Below are positions 18,975 to 28,132 of a stretch of 52,329 nt of DNA, piece by piece. The notes below the pieces were generated by a model. That model did not search any database, had not been told where the DNA came from, and worked only from the letters and a program-made list of their open reading frames with translations. Made by a program: the position numbers and the translations under genes. This stretch comes from Saccharibacillus sacchari DSM 19268 (GTDB lineage: Bacteria > Bacillota > Bacilli > Paenibacillales > Paenibacillaceae), in the NCBI RefSeq assembly GCF_000585395.1, contig NZ_KK073875.1:2371444-2423772 (forward strand), written 5' to 3'. Within the stretch, counting starts at the first letter, position 1. Each line of letters opens with the position of its first letter.

Positions 18975-19268
18975 TCAGATCAGCGCCACGAAGGTCATTT
19001 CTTGATTCCCGATTAAAACATTGATTCGGTGCAGTGCACTATCATGAATCACGACTGCACTGCCGACATCAATGGACGGCTGCGTGCCCAACGCATAGAA
19101 TAAATCCTCGGCCAAAGCCTCATGCACCTCCAGCCGATCTTCGGGGCCCAGACGCTCCCAATCCTCCGAATCCATTTCGAAAAACAGATAACTATCCGAA
19201 ATCAATGAGACCGCTTTCGTTAAATCCTGCAAAATCTCCCCGTAATCTCGACCGTGTTTGACTCCCAT
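18975..19268 (-). CDS. Conserved-looking hypothetical protein
   Basis: I do not recognise this family. The 97-residue product is acidic (DSEDWERLGPEDRLEVHEALAEDLFYALG) and soluble, with a likely helix followed by C-terminal beta strands (SAVVIHDSALHRINVLIGNQEMTFVALI). I chose the internal ATG giving MGVKHGRDYGE because AAAGGAG lies 8 bp before it; the frame extends eight codons further upstream without a site. It is convergent with the acetyltransferase gene and divergent from motAB. Codon use looks like its neighbours. Confidence 0.6.
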   Translation of the reverse strand: MGVKHGRDYGEILQDLTKAVSLISDSYLFFEMDSEDWERLGPEDRLEVHEALAEDLFYALGTQPSIDVGSAVVIHDSALHRINVLIGNQEMTFVALI

Positions 19269-19339
19269 TTGCGCTGCTCCTTTTTTGTCCATTATTTTAA
19301 ACCTGCTGTCTTATTTTCATTATAGCGCAATTTGTCTCT

Positions 19340-19367
19340 TAAAAAAAAAAGCTCCCCCTGTCGATAA
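19340..19367 (+). promoter_or_regulatory. Possible sigma-D promoter of motAB
   Basis: TAAA (19340-19343) and GTCGATAA (19360-19367) are 16 bp apart, resembling the flagellar sigma-D pattern TAAA-N15-GCCGATAT. Flagellar motor genes are typical targets. The match is imperfect. Confidence 0.4.
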
Positions 19368-19404
19368 AAAACATAGGAGTTGTAGGGTGTTTTTTAAAGC
19401 AAAA

Positions 19405-19610
19405 AGGCCAGCAAACACTCATTTTGTCGATTTGCGCGCTTGTGCTCCTGTTCGCTTACACGGATCGGGGACAAACTGTATCCAGATATGCACAAGTCAC
19501 CGCTTGGGAAAGGTTGCACGTAGTAGCTGGAAAAGAAGACTCGTCTTCTGTAGTTCGCACAGGCCAGGGATGGCCCACTGTGCTTATGCAAGTTTTATAT
19601 TCTCATGGAT
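19405..19610 (+). other. Structured motAB leader, unidentified
   Basis: Between the possible promoter and motA lie about 250 bp with several stems: a perfect AGAAGAC/GTCTTCT hairpin near 19534-19549, GCACA-GGCCA/TGGCC-TGTGC near 19557-19584, and complementary CAAG/CTTG pieces near 19495. I checked it by eye against the c-di-GMP, SAM, TPP, FMN and T-box consensus sequences and found no match. A 62-codon frame (19424-19612) has no clear ribosome binding site and is not called. Confidence 0.4.
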
Positions 19611-19621
19611 GAGGTGCTTAC

Positions 19622-20422
19622 ATGGAATTATCGTCTCTTATCGGTCTGGTCCTAGCTCTAGTTTCCATTTTTGTCGGCATGATTTTAAAAGGAGCACCGC
19701 TCGGTTCCCTGATGGTACCGGCGGCGTATCTTATCATTATTGGTGGCACGACCTCAACGATCTTCGTCGGATTCCCGATGAGCGATTTGAAGAACTTCCC
19801 GAAGCTGGTCAAGATCTTTTTGTTCAAACCTAAAACGATCGATAAGGCCGAGCTGGTGGGCATGTTCATGGAATGGGCATCGATCACGCGCCGCGAAGGT
19901 CTGCTTGCCCTGGAATCGAAAGTCGATGAAATCGACGATGACTTCCTGCGTAACGGCATGCGGATGATTATCGACGGCAACGACCAGGAATTCGTCAGCG
20001 ATGTATTAATGGAAGACATACACGCCATGGAAGAACGCCACCGGGTCGGAGCCCAAATCTTCTCCCAGGCAGGCATGTACGCGCCGACGCTCGGCGTACT
20101 GGGAGCCGTAGTCGGCCTGATTGCCGCACTCGGCGAGCTTGAAGACATGAACAAACTGGCGCACGCCATCGCGGCTGCGTTTATCGCCACGCTGCTCGGT
20201 ATCTTTGTCGGTTACGTGCTGGCTCACCCGATCTCCAACAAGCTCAAACGCGTGTCGAAAAAAGAAGTGGAAGTGCGCATGATGATGGTTGAAGGTCTGC
20301 TCTCGATCCAATCGGGCGTATCGACAATCGCGATCAATCAAAAGCTGGCCGTATTCCTGACTCCTACGGAACGCAAGAAGTTAGAAGAAAAGGGAGGCGG
20401 TTCGAGTGGCCAAGAAGGCTAG
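19622..20422 (+). CDS. motA: Flagellar motor stator protein MotA
   Basis: MotA forms with MotB the proton-conducting stator that drives the flagellum. The 266-residue protein has four membrane segments (starting LIGLVLALVSIFVGMIL, MVPAAYLIIIGGTTSTIFVGF, then MYAPTLGVLGAVVGLIAAL and AIAAAFIATLLGIFVGYVLAHP) and the cytoplasmic loop with charged residues (WASITRREGLLALESK) that contacts FliG. GAGGTG precedes the ATG by 5 bp. It overlaps motB by 17 bp. The lack of other flagellar genes nearby is normal for motAB in Bacillales. Confidence 0.97.
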   Translation: MELSSLIGLVLALVSIFVGMILKGAPLGSLMVPAAYLIIIGGTTSTIFVGFPMSDLKNFPKLVKIFLFKPKTIDKAELVGMFMEWASITRREGLLALESKVDEIDDDFLRNGMRMIIDGNDQEFVSDVLMEDIHAMEERHRVGAQIFSQAGMYAPTLGVLGAVVGLIAALGELEDMNKLAHAIAAAFIATLLGIFVGYVLAHPISNKLKRVSKKEVEVRMMMVEGLLSIQSGVSTIAINQKLAVFLTPTERKKLEEKGGGSSGQEG

Positions 20423-21251
20423 ACCGGAACACCACGAAGAACATGCCGACGAAAGCTGGTTGCTTCCTTATTCCGACTTAATGACTCTTTTACTTGCTCT
20501 ATTCATCGTACTGTATGCCATGAGTTCGGCTAACGTCAGCAAGTTTGAGGCAATGGCCGAGGCTTTCGATTCCGTATTCAACGGCGGAAAAAGTATTATG
20601 GACCACACGTCCGCAACGGATGAAAGCAAAACGCAGGACGGATCGAAGTCCGAAGAGACCCAATCCGTCGAACAAATGGTTCAACAGGCCAAGGACTCCA
20701 AAAAAGATACGGCTGACGAAACGTTGGCCAAGCTTAAAAAGAAAGAACAAGAAGACCTGACCAAGCTCAAAAAGCAGCTGGACAGTTATATCGCAAGCAA
20801 CGGTCTTAGCAATCAGCTGGAAACGAACCTTAACCAGTCTCAACTCCAAATCACGATCAGCGATAAGGCGCTATTCGCTTCCGGCGAAGCGACGGTCAAA
20901 CCGACATCGCGTACATTGGGTGCGTCGATCGCGAATATCCTGAAAAACTTCCCGGGCTACAACATTCAGGTTATCGGTCATACCGACAATGTTCCGATCT
21001 TCAATAACAACTTCAAATCCAACTGGGATCTCAGCTCCGGTCGGGCGAATAACTTCCTTCAGGTTTTATTGCAAAATAAAAATCTGGACCCGCAGCGATT
21101 TACGGCTATTGCCGCAGGCGAGTACCAACCTATTGCTTCGAACGCAACGGCTTCGGGACGCGCTCAAAACCGTCGGGTAGAAGTATCTATTATCCGGAAT
21201 TATCAGGACTCCACGAATACCATCAGTACAAGCAATGCGACTTCGCCGTAA
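20406..21251 (+). CDS. motB: Flagellar motor stator protein MotB
   Basis: MotB anchors the stator to peptidoglycan and supplies the proton-binding aspartate. The 281-residue protein has one N-terminal membrane helix with D24 in PYSDLMTLLLALFIVLYAMS, the same position as in B. subtilis MotB, a charged linker rich in Lys/Glu, and a C-terminal OmpA-like domain (IQVIGHTDNVPI, NRRVEVSI). Asp24 suggests proton rather than sodium coupling. The start is GTG inside motA. A terminator follows the stop codon. Confidence 0.97.
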   Translation: MAKKARPEHHEEHADESWLLPYSDLMTLLLALFIVLYAMSSANVSKFEAMAEAFDSVFNGGKSIMDHTSATDESKTQDGSKSEETQSVEQMVQQAKDSKKDTADETLAKLKKKEQEDLTKLKKQLDSYIASNGLSNQLETNLNQSQLQITISDKALFASGEATVKPTSRTLGASIANILKNFPGYNIQVIGHTDNVPIFNNNFKSNWDLSSGRANNFLQVLLQNKNLDPQRFTAIAAGEYQPIASNATASGRAQNRRVEVSIIRNYQDSTNTISTSNATSP

Positions 21252-21267
21252 GCGTAGATATTCGATG

Positions 21268-21294
21268 CCCCCGTTCCTCGGAATGGGGGTTTTA
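21268..21294 (+). terminator. Terminator after motB
   Basis: CCCCCGTTCC pairs with GAATGGGGG, followed by TTTTA. Confidence 0.8.
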
Positions 21295-21295
21295 T

Positions 21296-21400
21296 TTATC
21301 CACAGGCAATTCACAAATCCACAATTGTCATGTAGAATATGTGCATAACACTGTGGACTACTCGCTAGTTATCCACAATTTTGTACACACCATGTTAACA
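21296..21400. promoter_or_regulatory. DnaA-box cluster between motB and tadA
   Basis: Two perfect DnaA boxes TTATCCACA occur on the plus strand at 21296-21304 and 21369-21377. A one-mismatch box, TTATGCACA, lies on the minus strand at 21340-21348. Two-mismatch relatives occur near 21316 (AAATCCACA), 21350-21358 (TAGTCCACA, minus) and 21380 (TTGTACACA). The cluster occupies about 100 bp of AT-rich intergenic DNA. It is probably a DnaA-binding locus rather than oriC, as no dnaA or dnaN gene is near. Confidence 0.65.
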
Positions 21401-21441
21401 ACACGAATGTTTGTTCGATGGATATCCTCTTTAGCGAATGA

Positions 21442-22044
<603 letters not shown>

Positions 22045-22123
22045 ACGATGTCCGCCGTCGACGTCGACGCCCCTTCTTCTTGCGCTAATCAACCAGAAGC
22101 TATGAAGCGCATATTCGCATAAT

Positions 22124-22156
22124 AAAAAAGGCGACCCGCAATGGGCCGCCTTTTTG
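22124..22156. terminator. Bidirectional terminator between tadA and the lipoprotein gene
   Basis: AAAAAGGCG-CCC pairs with GGG-CGCCTTTTT, with T-runs on both strands, between convergent genes. Confidence 0.88.
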
Positions 22157-22175
22157 CTTTTTCGGGATATGCCGA

Positions 22176-23270
22176 TTAGTAGTTCATGTTTTCCAGCTCG
22201 TCGAGCGTGATCGTATCTGTCGGGATGCCGACTTCAAACGTTTGCGCTTCGTTGACTTTGCTGTACGTCGACGAACCCGTCAGGGATACTTTACCCGATG
22301 TTTCGGATTCCGGATCCTGGAAGTTGACGTCTACCGTCATTTTTTGGTGAACCGGGAATTTATCTTTGTTCAGCGCCGTGTCCAGTTGGAACGTGTTGAC
22401 CGTCAGATAGTTTTTCAGTTCGTCCAGATCTTGGCTCATTTGCTCGTTGTCCGTCGTGCTCAGCTCGGATTTCGCGTCTTGCAGGTCCTGTTCGGTCAGG
22501 CCGAGCATTTCGCGGTATTCCGGCGTATCCAGCGTTTCGATTACTTTAGGAAGCGCTACGTTAACCAGCGTCGTGATCGCGTCTTTCACGTTGTCGTTCG
22601 TTACTTCGAAACGTACAACGTCTTCAGCCGTCACGCCTTCAGGCAGACCCGCGTCGCCTGCGGCTACTTTTTTGAAGTATGTGCCTTCGTCGAAGCTGTC
22701 CAGTACCGCCGCACTCAGATCCGCGCTAAGTTTTTGCGAGTTTTTCGGATCAAGCATCGCGTCGTTGAATTCCGCGCCTTGCTCGGCAGCCAGTTCTTGC
22801 AGGTCGAATTCGATGAATTTGCCTACGATGTTTTCCGGAAGCGGCAGCAACGCGATGTTCGGTACTTTGATGTACATTTTTTCTTTGGTCATGACCATCG
22901 GAAGCTTGATCGTCATTTCCATGTCGCCTTTCAGCTTCACTTCAAGGTTCATTTCCGTTTGCATCGGATCGCCTTGGTATACGGTCTTCACGTTGAATTC
23001 CGCGCCCTTCAGCATGCTCACTACTTGGTTCACGCTTGTCGTATCCATGCTTGTCGGAGGAACGGTAACCGTCAGCTCGTTGATCGTGAAATTGCTGTCC
23101 ATCGAGTACGAAGTGGCGCCCATTGCGCTGGTAACCGATTCTTTCAGCAAAGCTTTAGGCGATTGTTCTACCGCGGCAGCCGGACTTGCCGCGTTGTTTC
23201 CGCAACCGGACAGTACAAGCGCGCCGGTCATGACCAAAGCGCCGAAGCTTCCGAATAATTTTTTGTTCAT
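22176..23270 (-). CDS. Putative lipoprotein of unknown function
   Basis: The 364-residue protein starts with a lipoprotein signal peptide; the lipobox is LVLSGC with C23 as the lipidated residue. The rest is predicted to be extracytoplasmic and rich in beta strands (YSMDSNFTINELTVTV, MQTEMNLEVKLKGDMEMTIKLP, YSKVNEAQTFEVG). This pattern resembles LolA/LppX-like lipid-binding folds seen in Firmicute lipoproteins of this size, but that is an inference from strand pattern only. GGGGAG precedes the ATG. It is a single gene with a shared terminator against tadA. Confidence 0.75.
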   Translation of the reverse strand: MNKKLFGSFGALVMTGALVLSGCGNNAASPAAAVEQSPKALLKESVTSAMGATSYSMDSNFTINELTVTVPPTSMDTTSVNQVVSMLKGAEFNVKTVYQGDPMQTEMNLEVKLKGDMEMTIKLPMVMTKEKMYIKVPNIALLPLPENIVGKFIEFDLQELAAEQGAEFNDAMLDPKNSQKLSADLSAAVLDSFDEGTYFKKVAAGDAGLPEGVTAEDVVRFEVTNDNVKDAITTLVNVALPKVIETLDTPEYREMLGLTEQDLQDAKSELSTTDNEQMSQDLDELKNYLTVNTFQLDTALNKDKFPVHQKMTVDVNFQDPESETSGKVSLTGSSTYSKVNEAQTFEVGIPTDTITLDELENMNY

Positions 23271-23452
23271 GTTTTTGTTCTCCCCTATTCATTCTGTATA
23301 ATTTTTTTAAAAATTCCTAATACCCACTTACCCGTTCGACCAATCGATGAAACTTCGTCAGATCGACCTATCAAACGTTTCGGACATGCCTAAGTATACG
23401 TGAACATTTTTCGAAAAGTTTCAAAATTCTAAAATTGGACACTACGACTTAC

Positions 23453-23498
23453 AAAAAATACAGGACCTGAGAACTAAAACATTTCCCAGGTCCTGTAT
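23453..23498 (-). terminator. Terminator after the YitT-family gene
   Basis: A perfect 12-bp stem, ATACAGGACCTG/CAGGTCCTGTAT, is followed on the minus strand by TTTTTTG. Confidence 0.9.
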
Positions 23499-23523
23499 AA
23501 ATTATCTGTTATTCCGTTACGAG

Positions 23524-24432
23524 TTAGTGAATATCTTTTTTCTTGAATCGACCGCCTTTGACGTCATGAATGTTGCCGATCGCCAGAAAAGCGTTATCGT
23601 CAAACTGATTCACGATTTCTTTGAGCTTGGCTTCTTCCAGGCGCGTAATGACGCAAAAGATCACTTTTTTCGGATCTCCGGTAAATCCGCCCTCGCCTGC
23701 CAAGTAAGTCACGCCGCGTCCGAGACGATCCAGAATCGCGTTGCCGATATCGTCGATCTGATCGCTGATAATCCATACCGACTTCGACTCGTTCATGCCT
23801 TCGATCGTCATGTCGATCATCTTGTAAGCGATGTAGTAGGCAAGAATCGAAAATAACGCTCGGTCCCAACCAAAGACGAAACCTGCACCCGACAAAATGA
23901 ACAGATTGACGAACATGACGATCTCGCCGACCGAAAAAGGCGTTTTGCGCGAAACCAAAATTGCGATAATCTCCGTGCCGTCAAGCGAACCGCCGTTGCG
24001 GATGACGATACCCGTGCCGACACCGAGAAAAATACCGCCGAATACGAAGGCCAGCAAGGTATCCGTGACAAAAGCCTGAACCGGATGCAGTAGTACGGTT
24101 CCGATCGAGAGTACGGTAATGCCGAGAAGCGTGGATAACGCAAAAGTCTTGCCGATTTGTTTGTAGCCGATAATCAGGAAAGGGAGGTTTAAAACAAACA
24201 GGAAAATACCCAGCTTCCAACCGGTGAGGAAAGAGGCCATAACCGATATGCCGGTGATGCCGCCATCGGTAATTTTATTGGGGACAAGGAACAATTCCAA
24301 AGCCACGGCAACGAGGATTGCGCCGAGGATGATAAAGATTGTTCGGATTATAATTTGCCTAACCGTCTTCTTCCCGTGCGCTCTGGGCGCAGAAGGCTTA
24401 CGGGCAGGGGACGGGACTACGGATTCAGTCAT
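23524..24432 (-). CDS. YitT family membrane protein
   Basis: The 302-residue protein has about five membrane helices (TIFIILGAILVAVALELFL, LGIFLFVLNLPFLIIGY and others) with the conserved ITDGGITGISVM and RNGGSLDGTEIIAI loops of the YitT/DUF161 family, and a C-terminal cytoplasmic DUF2179 domain (KKVIFCVITRLEEAKLKEIVNQFDDNAFLAIGN). Transport substrate is unknown for most members. GGAAGGA precedes the ATG. It is a single-gene unit with a strong terminator. Confidence 0.9.
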   Translation of the reverse strand: MTESVVPSPARKPSAPRAHGKKTVRQIIIRTIFIILGAILVAVALELFLVPNKITDGGITGISVMASFLTGWKLGIFLFVLNLPFLIIGYKQIGKTFALSTLLGITVLSIGTVLLHPVQAFVTDTLLAFVFGGIFLGVGTGIVIRNGGSLDGTEIIAILVSRKTPFSVGEIVMFVNLFILSGAGFVFGWDRALFSILAYYIAYKMIDMTIEGMNESKSVWIISDQIDDIGNAILDRLGRGVTYLAGEGGFTGDPKKVIFCVITRLEEAKLKEIVNQFDDNAFLAIGNIHDVKGGRFKKKDIH

Positions 24433-24585
24433 TATTCACGTTCCTTCCGAATGATTTGGTTCTTGCTATAGGGTCCTCTCCTTTGCCGATAAGCTGCACA
24501 GTATACGACTGCATACATTGACGTATATTCTAATTATGCCATACTCTTGAGCAAATATGTATAATCTTATAGGCATTTTGCATAA

Positions 24586-24625
24586 ACAAAAAACCGCCTT
24601 TCCTCATATAAGGAAAAGACGGTTA
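24586..24625 (-). terminator. Terminator overlapping the end of the zinc-ribbon gene
   Basis: On the minus strand AACCGTCTTTTCCT pairs with TGAGGAAAGGCGGTT, followed by TTTTG. The stem begins at the stop codon. Confidence 0.8.
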
Positions 24626-24880
24626 TGCTTTCGTGTAACGGCATTTCGGAAAACTGCTGCACCCTATAAAAGGCCCGTTCTTTCCTTGCCGCTCGACCAA
24701 TTTGCTTTGGCATCTCGGACATATTCCTGCATTTGCAAGAGCTTCTTTCTCCTGTAGGTTCTGCTTGATGTCAGAGACATGCTTCCTGCGTTCTTTGAGG
24801 GTATGATTTTTTGGGGACGACAAGCCTTTTCGAACTTCCCTTACCTGTTCAAATGAAGATAAAGACCGCTAATAGTACAT
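24623..24880 (-). pseudogene. Truncated gene with a topoisomerase-type zinc ribbon
   Basis: The C-terminal frame encodes CPRCQSKLVERQGKNGPFIGCSSFPKC, a complete C4 zinc ribbon of the type found at the end of topoisomerase I and of NERD-domain nuclease-related proteins. Upstream the frame is open only to a TAG at 24872, and the only usable start is a TTG at 24823 without a good site. A separate frame with a ribosome binding site and a short hydrophobic start (MIYVLLAVFIFI, from about 24889) ends after 12 codons. The catalytic or NERD part is missing. A small functional zinc-ribbon protein is the alternative. Confidence 0.55.
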
Positions 24881-25022
24881 AGATCATTAATCGAATACCC
24901 TCCGTTTGCAGCGTAAAAGCAGGAACAATCGCGAACAAAAAAACGCACCGTACCGTCGTAAACGATAATGTGCGTTTTGGTTAGACTCGCCGCAAACACA
25001 TGCAGCAAGGAAATTTTAAAAC

Positions 25023-25111
25023 TGGCGGAGAGGATGGGATTCGAACCCATGTGGAGTTGCCCCCTAACGGTTTTCAAGACCGCCCCGTTATGACCGCTTC
25101 GGTACCTCTCC
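25023..25111 (-). tRNA. tRNA-Ser (anticodon UGA)
   Basis: The minus strand folds into an 89-nt class II tRNA: acceptor GGAGAGG/CCTCTCC (25105-25111 with 25027-25033), anticodon loop CTTGAAA with UGA, a long variable arm, T-loop GGTTCGAATCC, discriminator G and an encoded CCA. It reads UCA/UCG serine codons. It lies just downstream of serS, the gene for its cognate synthetase. Confidence 0.97.
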
Positions 25112-25181
25112 AGAGGCATAATACATCTTAAAAGTGCAACATGTATTATTCTACTTCATTATTCGGCTTCATGCAAGACAG

Positions 25182-25221
25182 AAGTCCGCTCTGCGCGCTT
25201 TGAGGCGTCGAGAACGGACTT
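25182..25221. terminator. Weak hairpin after serS
   Basis: AAGTCCGCTCT pairs imperfectly with AGAACGGACTT. The T-run is on the plus side (TATCTTTTT), while on the minus strand only CTGTCTT follows, so termination of serS here is uncertain and read-through into tRNA-Ser is possible. Confidence 0.35.
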
Positions 25222-25253
25222 TATCTTTTTCCTTCTATAATGAGATATGACGA

Positions 25254-26537
25254 TTACGCTTGCGGCGCGATCACTTTCACTCCGCGCATGTACGGCTGGA
25301 GCACTTCGGGAATCACGACGCTGCCGTCTTCCTGTTGGTAGTTTTCCAGAATCGCGGCTACGGTACGTCCGACGGCCAGACCCGAACCGTTCAGGGTGTG
25401 AACGAATTCCGGTTTGCCTTTCGTCTCGCGGCGGAAACGGATACCCGCACGGCGTGCTTGGAAATCTTCGACGTTGGAGCACGACGAGATTTCGCGGTAC
25501 ATGCCGCTCTCCGGCAGCCAGACTTCGAGATCGTACGTTTTCGCCGCGGTGAAGCCCATATCGGCGGTGCACAGTACGATCACGCGGTAAGGCAGACCAA
25601 GCAGTTCCAGCACGCGTTCCGCGTTCGCCGTCATTTGCTCCAGCTCGTCGTAGGAATGATCCGGATGCACGATCTTGATCATTTCGACTTTGTTGAACTG
25701 GTGCTGACGGATCAGGCCGCGCGTATCGCGTCCTGCCGAACCCGCTTCGGAACGGAAACAAGCGCTGTACGCGATGTATTTTTTCGGCAAAACGTCCGCT
25801 TCGAGAATCTCGTCGCGGTGATAGTTCGTAACCGGAACCTCGGCGGTCGGGATCAGGTAATACTCCGTATCCTTCAGCTTGAACAGGTCTTCTTCGAACT
25901 TCGGCAGTTGACCCGTTCCGTACAAACTATCCTGATTGACGATGTACGGAGGCAGCATTTCCTCGTAACCGTGTTCTTCGCTGTGCAGGTCCATCATAAA
26001 GTTGATCAAAGCGCGTTCCAGACGGGCTCCGAGTCCTTTATAGAAGGTAAAGCGCGAGCCCGTAACTTTAGCCGCCGCTTCAAAATCGAGAATGCCGAGG
26101 TTCTGCGCCGTTTCCCAATGGGCTTTCGGCGTAAAATCGAATTCTCGAGGCTCGCCCACGCGGCGAATTTCCACGTTATCGTCTTCCGATGCGCCAACGG
26201 GCACTGCATCATTCGGAATGTTCGGAATCGCCATGGTCACTGCGTCGATTTCCGTTTCCAAACCGCGTACTTCTTCGTCCAATTCCTTGATGCGATCGGA
26301 TACCTGACGCATTTCGGCGATCAGGTCATCGGCGTTCTCGCGGTTCTTTTTCAACTTTGCAACTTCGCCGGACACGGTGTTCCGACGGTTTTTGAGAATT
26401 TCAACTTCCTGAAGTTTCTCGCGGCGCGCGCCGTCGAGGCTCGGGAAATTAGCGATCAGATCTTCGGATTTGCCACGGTTCGCAAGCGCCTGCTTGACCC
26501 GATCGTAGTCGTTTCTAAGTATTTTCACATCCAGCAC
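25254..26537 (-). CDS. serS: Seryl-tRNA synthetase
   Basis: This class II synthetase charges tRNA-Ser. The 427-residue protein has the N-terminal coiled-coil arm (about residues 30-105, [23 protein letters not shown] onward) that grips the long variable arm of tRNA-Ser, and motif 2/3 sequences [21 protein letters not shown] and [17 protein letters not shown]. The start is GTG, 8 bp after AAAGGATG. It lies 7 bp after pdxT and is the last gene of a pdxS-pdxT-serS run; tRNA-Ser follows. Confidence 0.98.
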   Translation of the reverse strand: MLDVKILRNDYDRVKQALANRGKSEDLIANFPSLDGARREKLQEVEILKNRRNTVSGEVAKLKKNRENADDLIAEMRQVSDRIKELDEEVRGLETEIDAVTMAIPNIPNDAVPVGASEDDNVEIRRVGEPREFDFTPKAHWETAQNLGILDFEAAAKVTGSRFTFYKGLGARLERALINFMMDLHSEEHGYEEMLPPYIVNQDSLYGTGQLPKFEEDLFKLKDTEYYLIPTAEVPVTNYHRDEILEADVLPKKYIAYSACFRSEAGSAGRDTRGLIRQHQFNKVEMIKIVHPDHSYDELEQMTANAERVLELLGLPYRVIVLCTADMGFTAAKTYDLEVWLPESGMYREISSCSNVEDFQARRAGIRFRRETKGKPEFVHTLNGSGLAVGRTVAAILENYQQEDGSVVIPEVLQPYMRGVKVIAPQA

Positions 26538-26544
26538 GGGAGCT

Positions 26545-27150
26545 TCATCCTTTCGATTCTCCGGTCTTGGACTGACGTACCATATGCGTGAAATATTCGT
26601 GCAGTCGGTAGTCGTCGGTCAATTCCGGATGAAATGACGACACGAGAAGATGCCCTTCCCGAGCCGTTACCATTTCTCCATTATAAACCGCCAGCACTTC
26701 GACGTCTGCACCGATTTCGCGAATTAACGGCGCACGTATAAAAACGGCCCGAACCGGCTGCTGAATTCCCGTAATCGGCAGGTCGATTTCGAAGCTTTCC
26801 CGTTGGCGTCCGAACGCGTTGCGAGCTACTGTCATATCCATCAGGCCCAGATGCGGCTCTTTCTGCCCTTCGATCTTTTTCGCAAGCACGATCAGTCCGG
26901 CGCATGTGCCGAAGATCGGCTTGCCCGCATCCGAAAATTCCCGAACACTTTCGATAAAGCCGTATTTTCGCATTAGCTTGCCGATTGTCGTGCTTTCGCC
27001 GCCGGGAATGACCAGACCGTCCAGCTCATCAAGCTGCTCTGTCTTTTTCACGGCAACGGCTTGCGCACCTGCCCGTTCCAAACTGCGAATATGTTCGGAA
27101 ACGGCGCCCTGGAGAGCCAGGACGCCGATTTTGAGAGATTGAGTTGTCAT
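26545..27150 (-). CDS. pdxT: Pyridoxal 5'-phosphate synthase glutaminase subunit PdxT
   Basis: PdxT releases ammonia from glutamine and passes it to PdxS in the DXP-independent PLP pathway. The 201-residue class I amidotransferase has the Cys in the [11 protein letters not shown] elbow, [12 protein letters not shown], and the His-Glu pair in [10 protein letters not shown]. It starts 7 bp after the pdxS stop with only a weak ribosome binding site, suggesting translational coupling, which suits the fixed PdxS:PdxT stoichiometry. PLP is also the cofactor of the ammonia-lyase encoded at 32.9 kb. Confidence 0.97.
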   Translation of the reverse strand: MTTQSLKIGVLALQGAVSEHIRSLERAGAQAVAVKKTEQLDELDGLVIPGGESTTIGKLMRKYGFIESVREFSDAGKPIFGTCAGLIVLAKKIEGQKEPHLGLMDMTVARNAFGRQRESFEIDLPITGIQQPVRAVFIRAPLIREIGADVEVLAVYNGEMVTAREGHLLVSSFHPELTDDYRLHEYFTHMVRQSKTGESKG

Positions 27151-27157
27151 ATTCCGT

Positions 27158-28039
27158 TTACCAGCCGCGATCCTGCATGCGTTCCGACGGAGCGAGCTGC
27201 TTGATGTCGATGCCTTTCATCGGCGCTCCCAGGTCTTTCGACACTTCGGCAATCAGGCGATAGTCGTCGTAATGCGTCGTCGCTTCCACGATGGCGCGCG
27301 CGAATTTTTCCGGATTATCCGATTTGAAAATGCCCGAGCCGACAAACACGCCGTCCGCGCCGAGGTGCATCATGAGTGCCGCGTCAGCCGGAGTCGCTAC
27401 GCCGCCTGCCGCGAAATTCACGACCGGAAGCTTGCCCGTCTCGTGGATGCCCAGCAGGATTTCGTAGGAAACGCCCAGGTTTTTCGCTTCCGCGTACAGT
27501 TCGTCTTTGGACAGATTGCGCACTTTGCGAATTTGGCCGTTGATCAGGCGCATATGGCGAACGGCTTCGACGATGTTGCCGGTTCCCGGCTCGCCTTTGG
27601 TCCGCAGCATGGAAGCTCCTTCGCCGATTCGGCGCAGCGCTTCTCCCAGATCCTTGGCTCCGCAGACAAAAGGAATCGTGAACTCGTGTTTATCGATATG
27701 GTACACTTCGTCGGCCGGCGTCAGCACTTCGCTCTCGTCGATGTAGTCGACACCGAGCGATTCCAGAACTTTGGCTTCGACGTAATGACCGATCCGTGCT
27801 TTGGCCATGACCGGGATAGAAACGACTTTCATGACTTCTTCGACGATCGTCGGATCGGCCATGCGGGCCACGCCGCCTGCTGCCCGAATATCCGACGGAA
27901 CGCGTTCAAGCGCCATTACGGCCGTCGCGCCCGCTGCCTCGGCAATTTTGGCCTGTTCAGCGTTCATGACGTCCATAATGACGCCGCCTTTTTGCATTTC
28001 CGCCATTCCTCTTTTGACGCGCGATGTTCCTGCTTCCAT
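27158..28039 (-). CDS. pdxS: Pyridoxal 5'-phosphate synthase lyase subunit PdxS
   Basis: PdxS builds PLP from ribose-5-phosphate, glyceraldehyde-3-phosphate and ammonia. The 293-residue TIM barrel is highly conserved: [23 protein letters not shown] at the N-terminus, [13 protein letters not shown] with the active lysine, and [31 protein letters not shown] use the second ATG ([11 protein letters not shown]), about 8 bp from GGGGG; the first ATG is only 2 bp from it. A promoter precedes the gene within the 88 bp after dacA. Confidence 0.98.
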   Translation of the reverse strand: MEAGTSRVKRGMAEMQKGGVIMDVMNAEQAKIAEAAGATAVMALERVPSDIRAAGGVARMADPTIVEEVMKVVSIPVMAKARIGHYVEAKVLESLGVDYIDESEVLTPADEVYHIDKHEFTIPFVCGAKDLGEALRRIGEGASMLRTKGEPGTGNIVEAVRHMRLINGQIRKVRNLSKDELYAEAKNLGVSYEILLGIHETGKLPVVNFAAGGVATPADAALMMHLGADGVFVGSGIFKSDNPEKFARAIVEATTHYDDYRLIAEVSKDLGAPMKGIDIKQLAPSERMQDRGW

Positions 28040-28088
28040 GGTCATAGCCCCCTGTGTTCTCCGAATTTTCGGAACTTCTTAAGGCCTG

Positions 28089-28117
28089 ATTCTATAGAAG
28101 CAGGTGACGCTTTACAA
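28089..28117 (-). promoter_or_regulatory. pdxS promoter
   Basis: On the minus strand TTGTAA (28112-28117) and TAGAAT (28089-28094) are 17 bp apart, about 50 bp before the pdxS start. A small palindrome (GTTCTCCGAA/TTCGGAAC, 28056-28074) lies between promoter and ribosome binding site. Confidence 0.6.
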
Positions 28118-28132
28118 TGGATTTACCGTAAC

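Noticed and set aside
19405..19610. c-di-GMP riboswitch upstream of motA
   Set aside because: A motility gene made this attractive, but the conserved GEMM core motifs (GGCAAACC, ACGCAAAGCC, GGGUUACC) are absent.
21296..21400. Chromosomal origin oriC
   Set aside because: DnaA boxes are present, but dnaA, dnaN and a DNA-unwinding AT-cluster next to them are not; the synteny places oriC to the right of the window.
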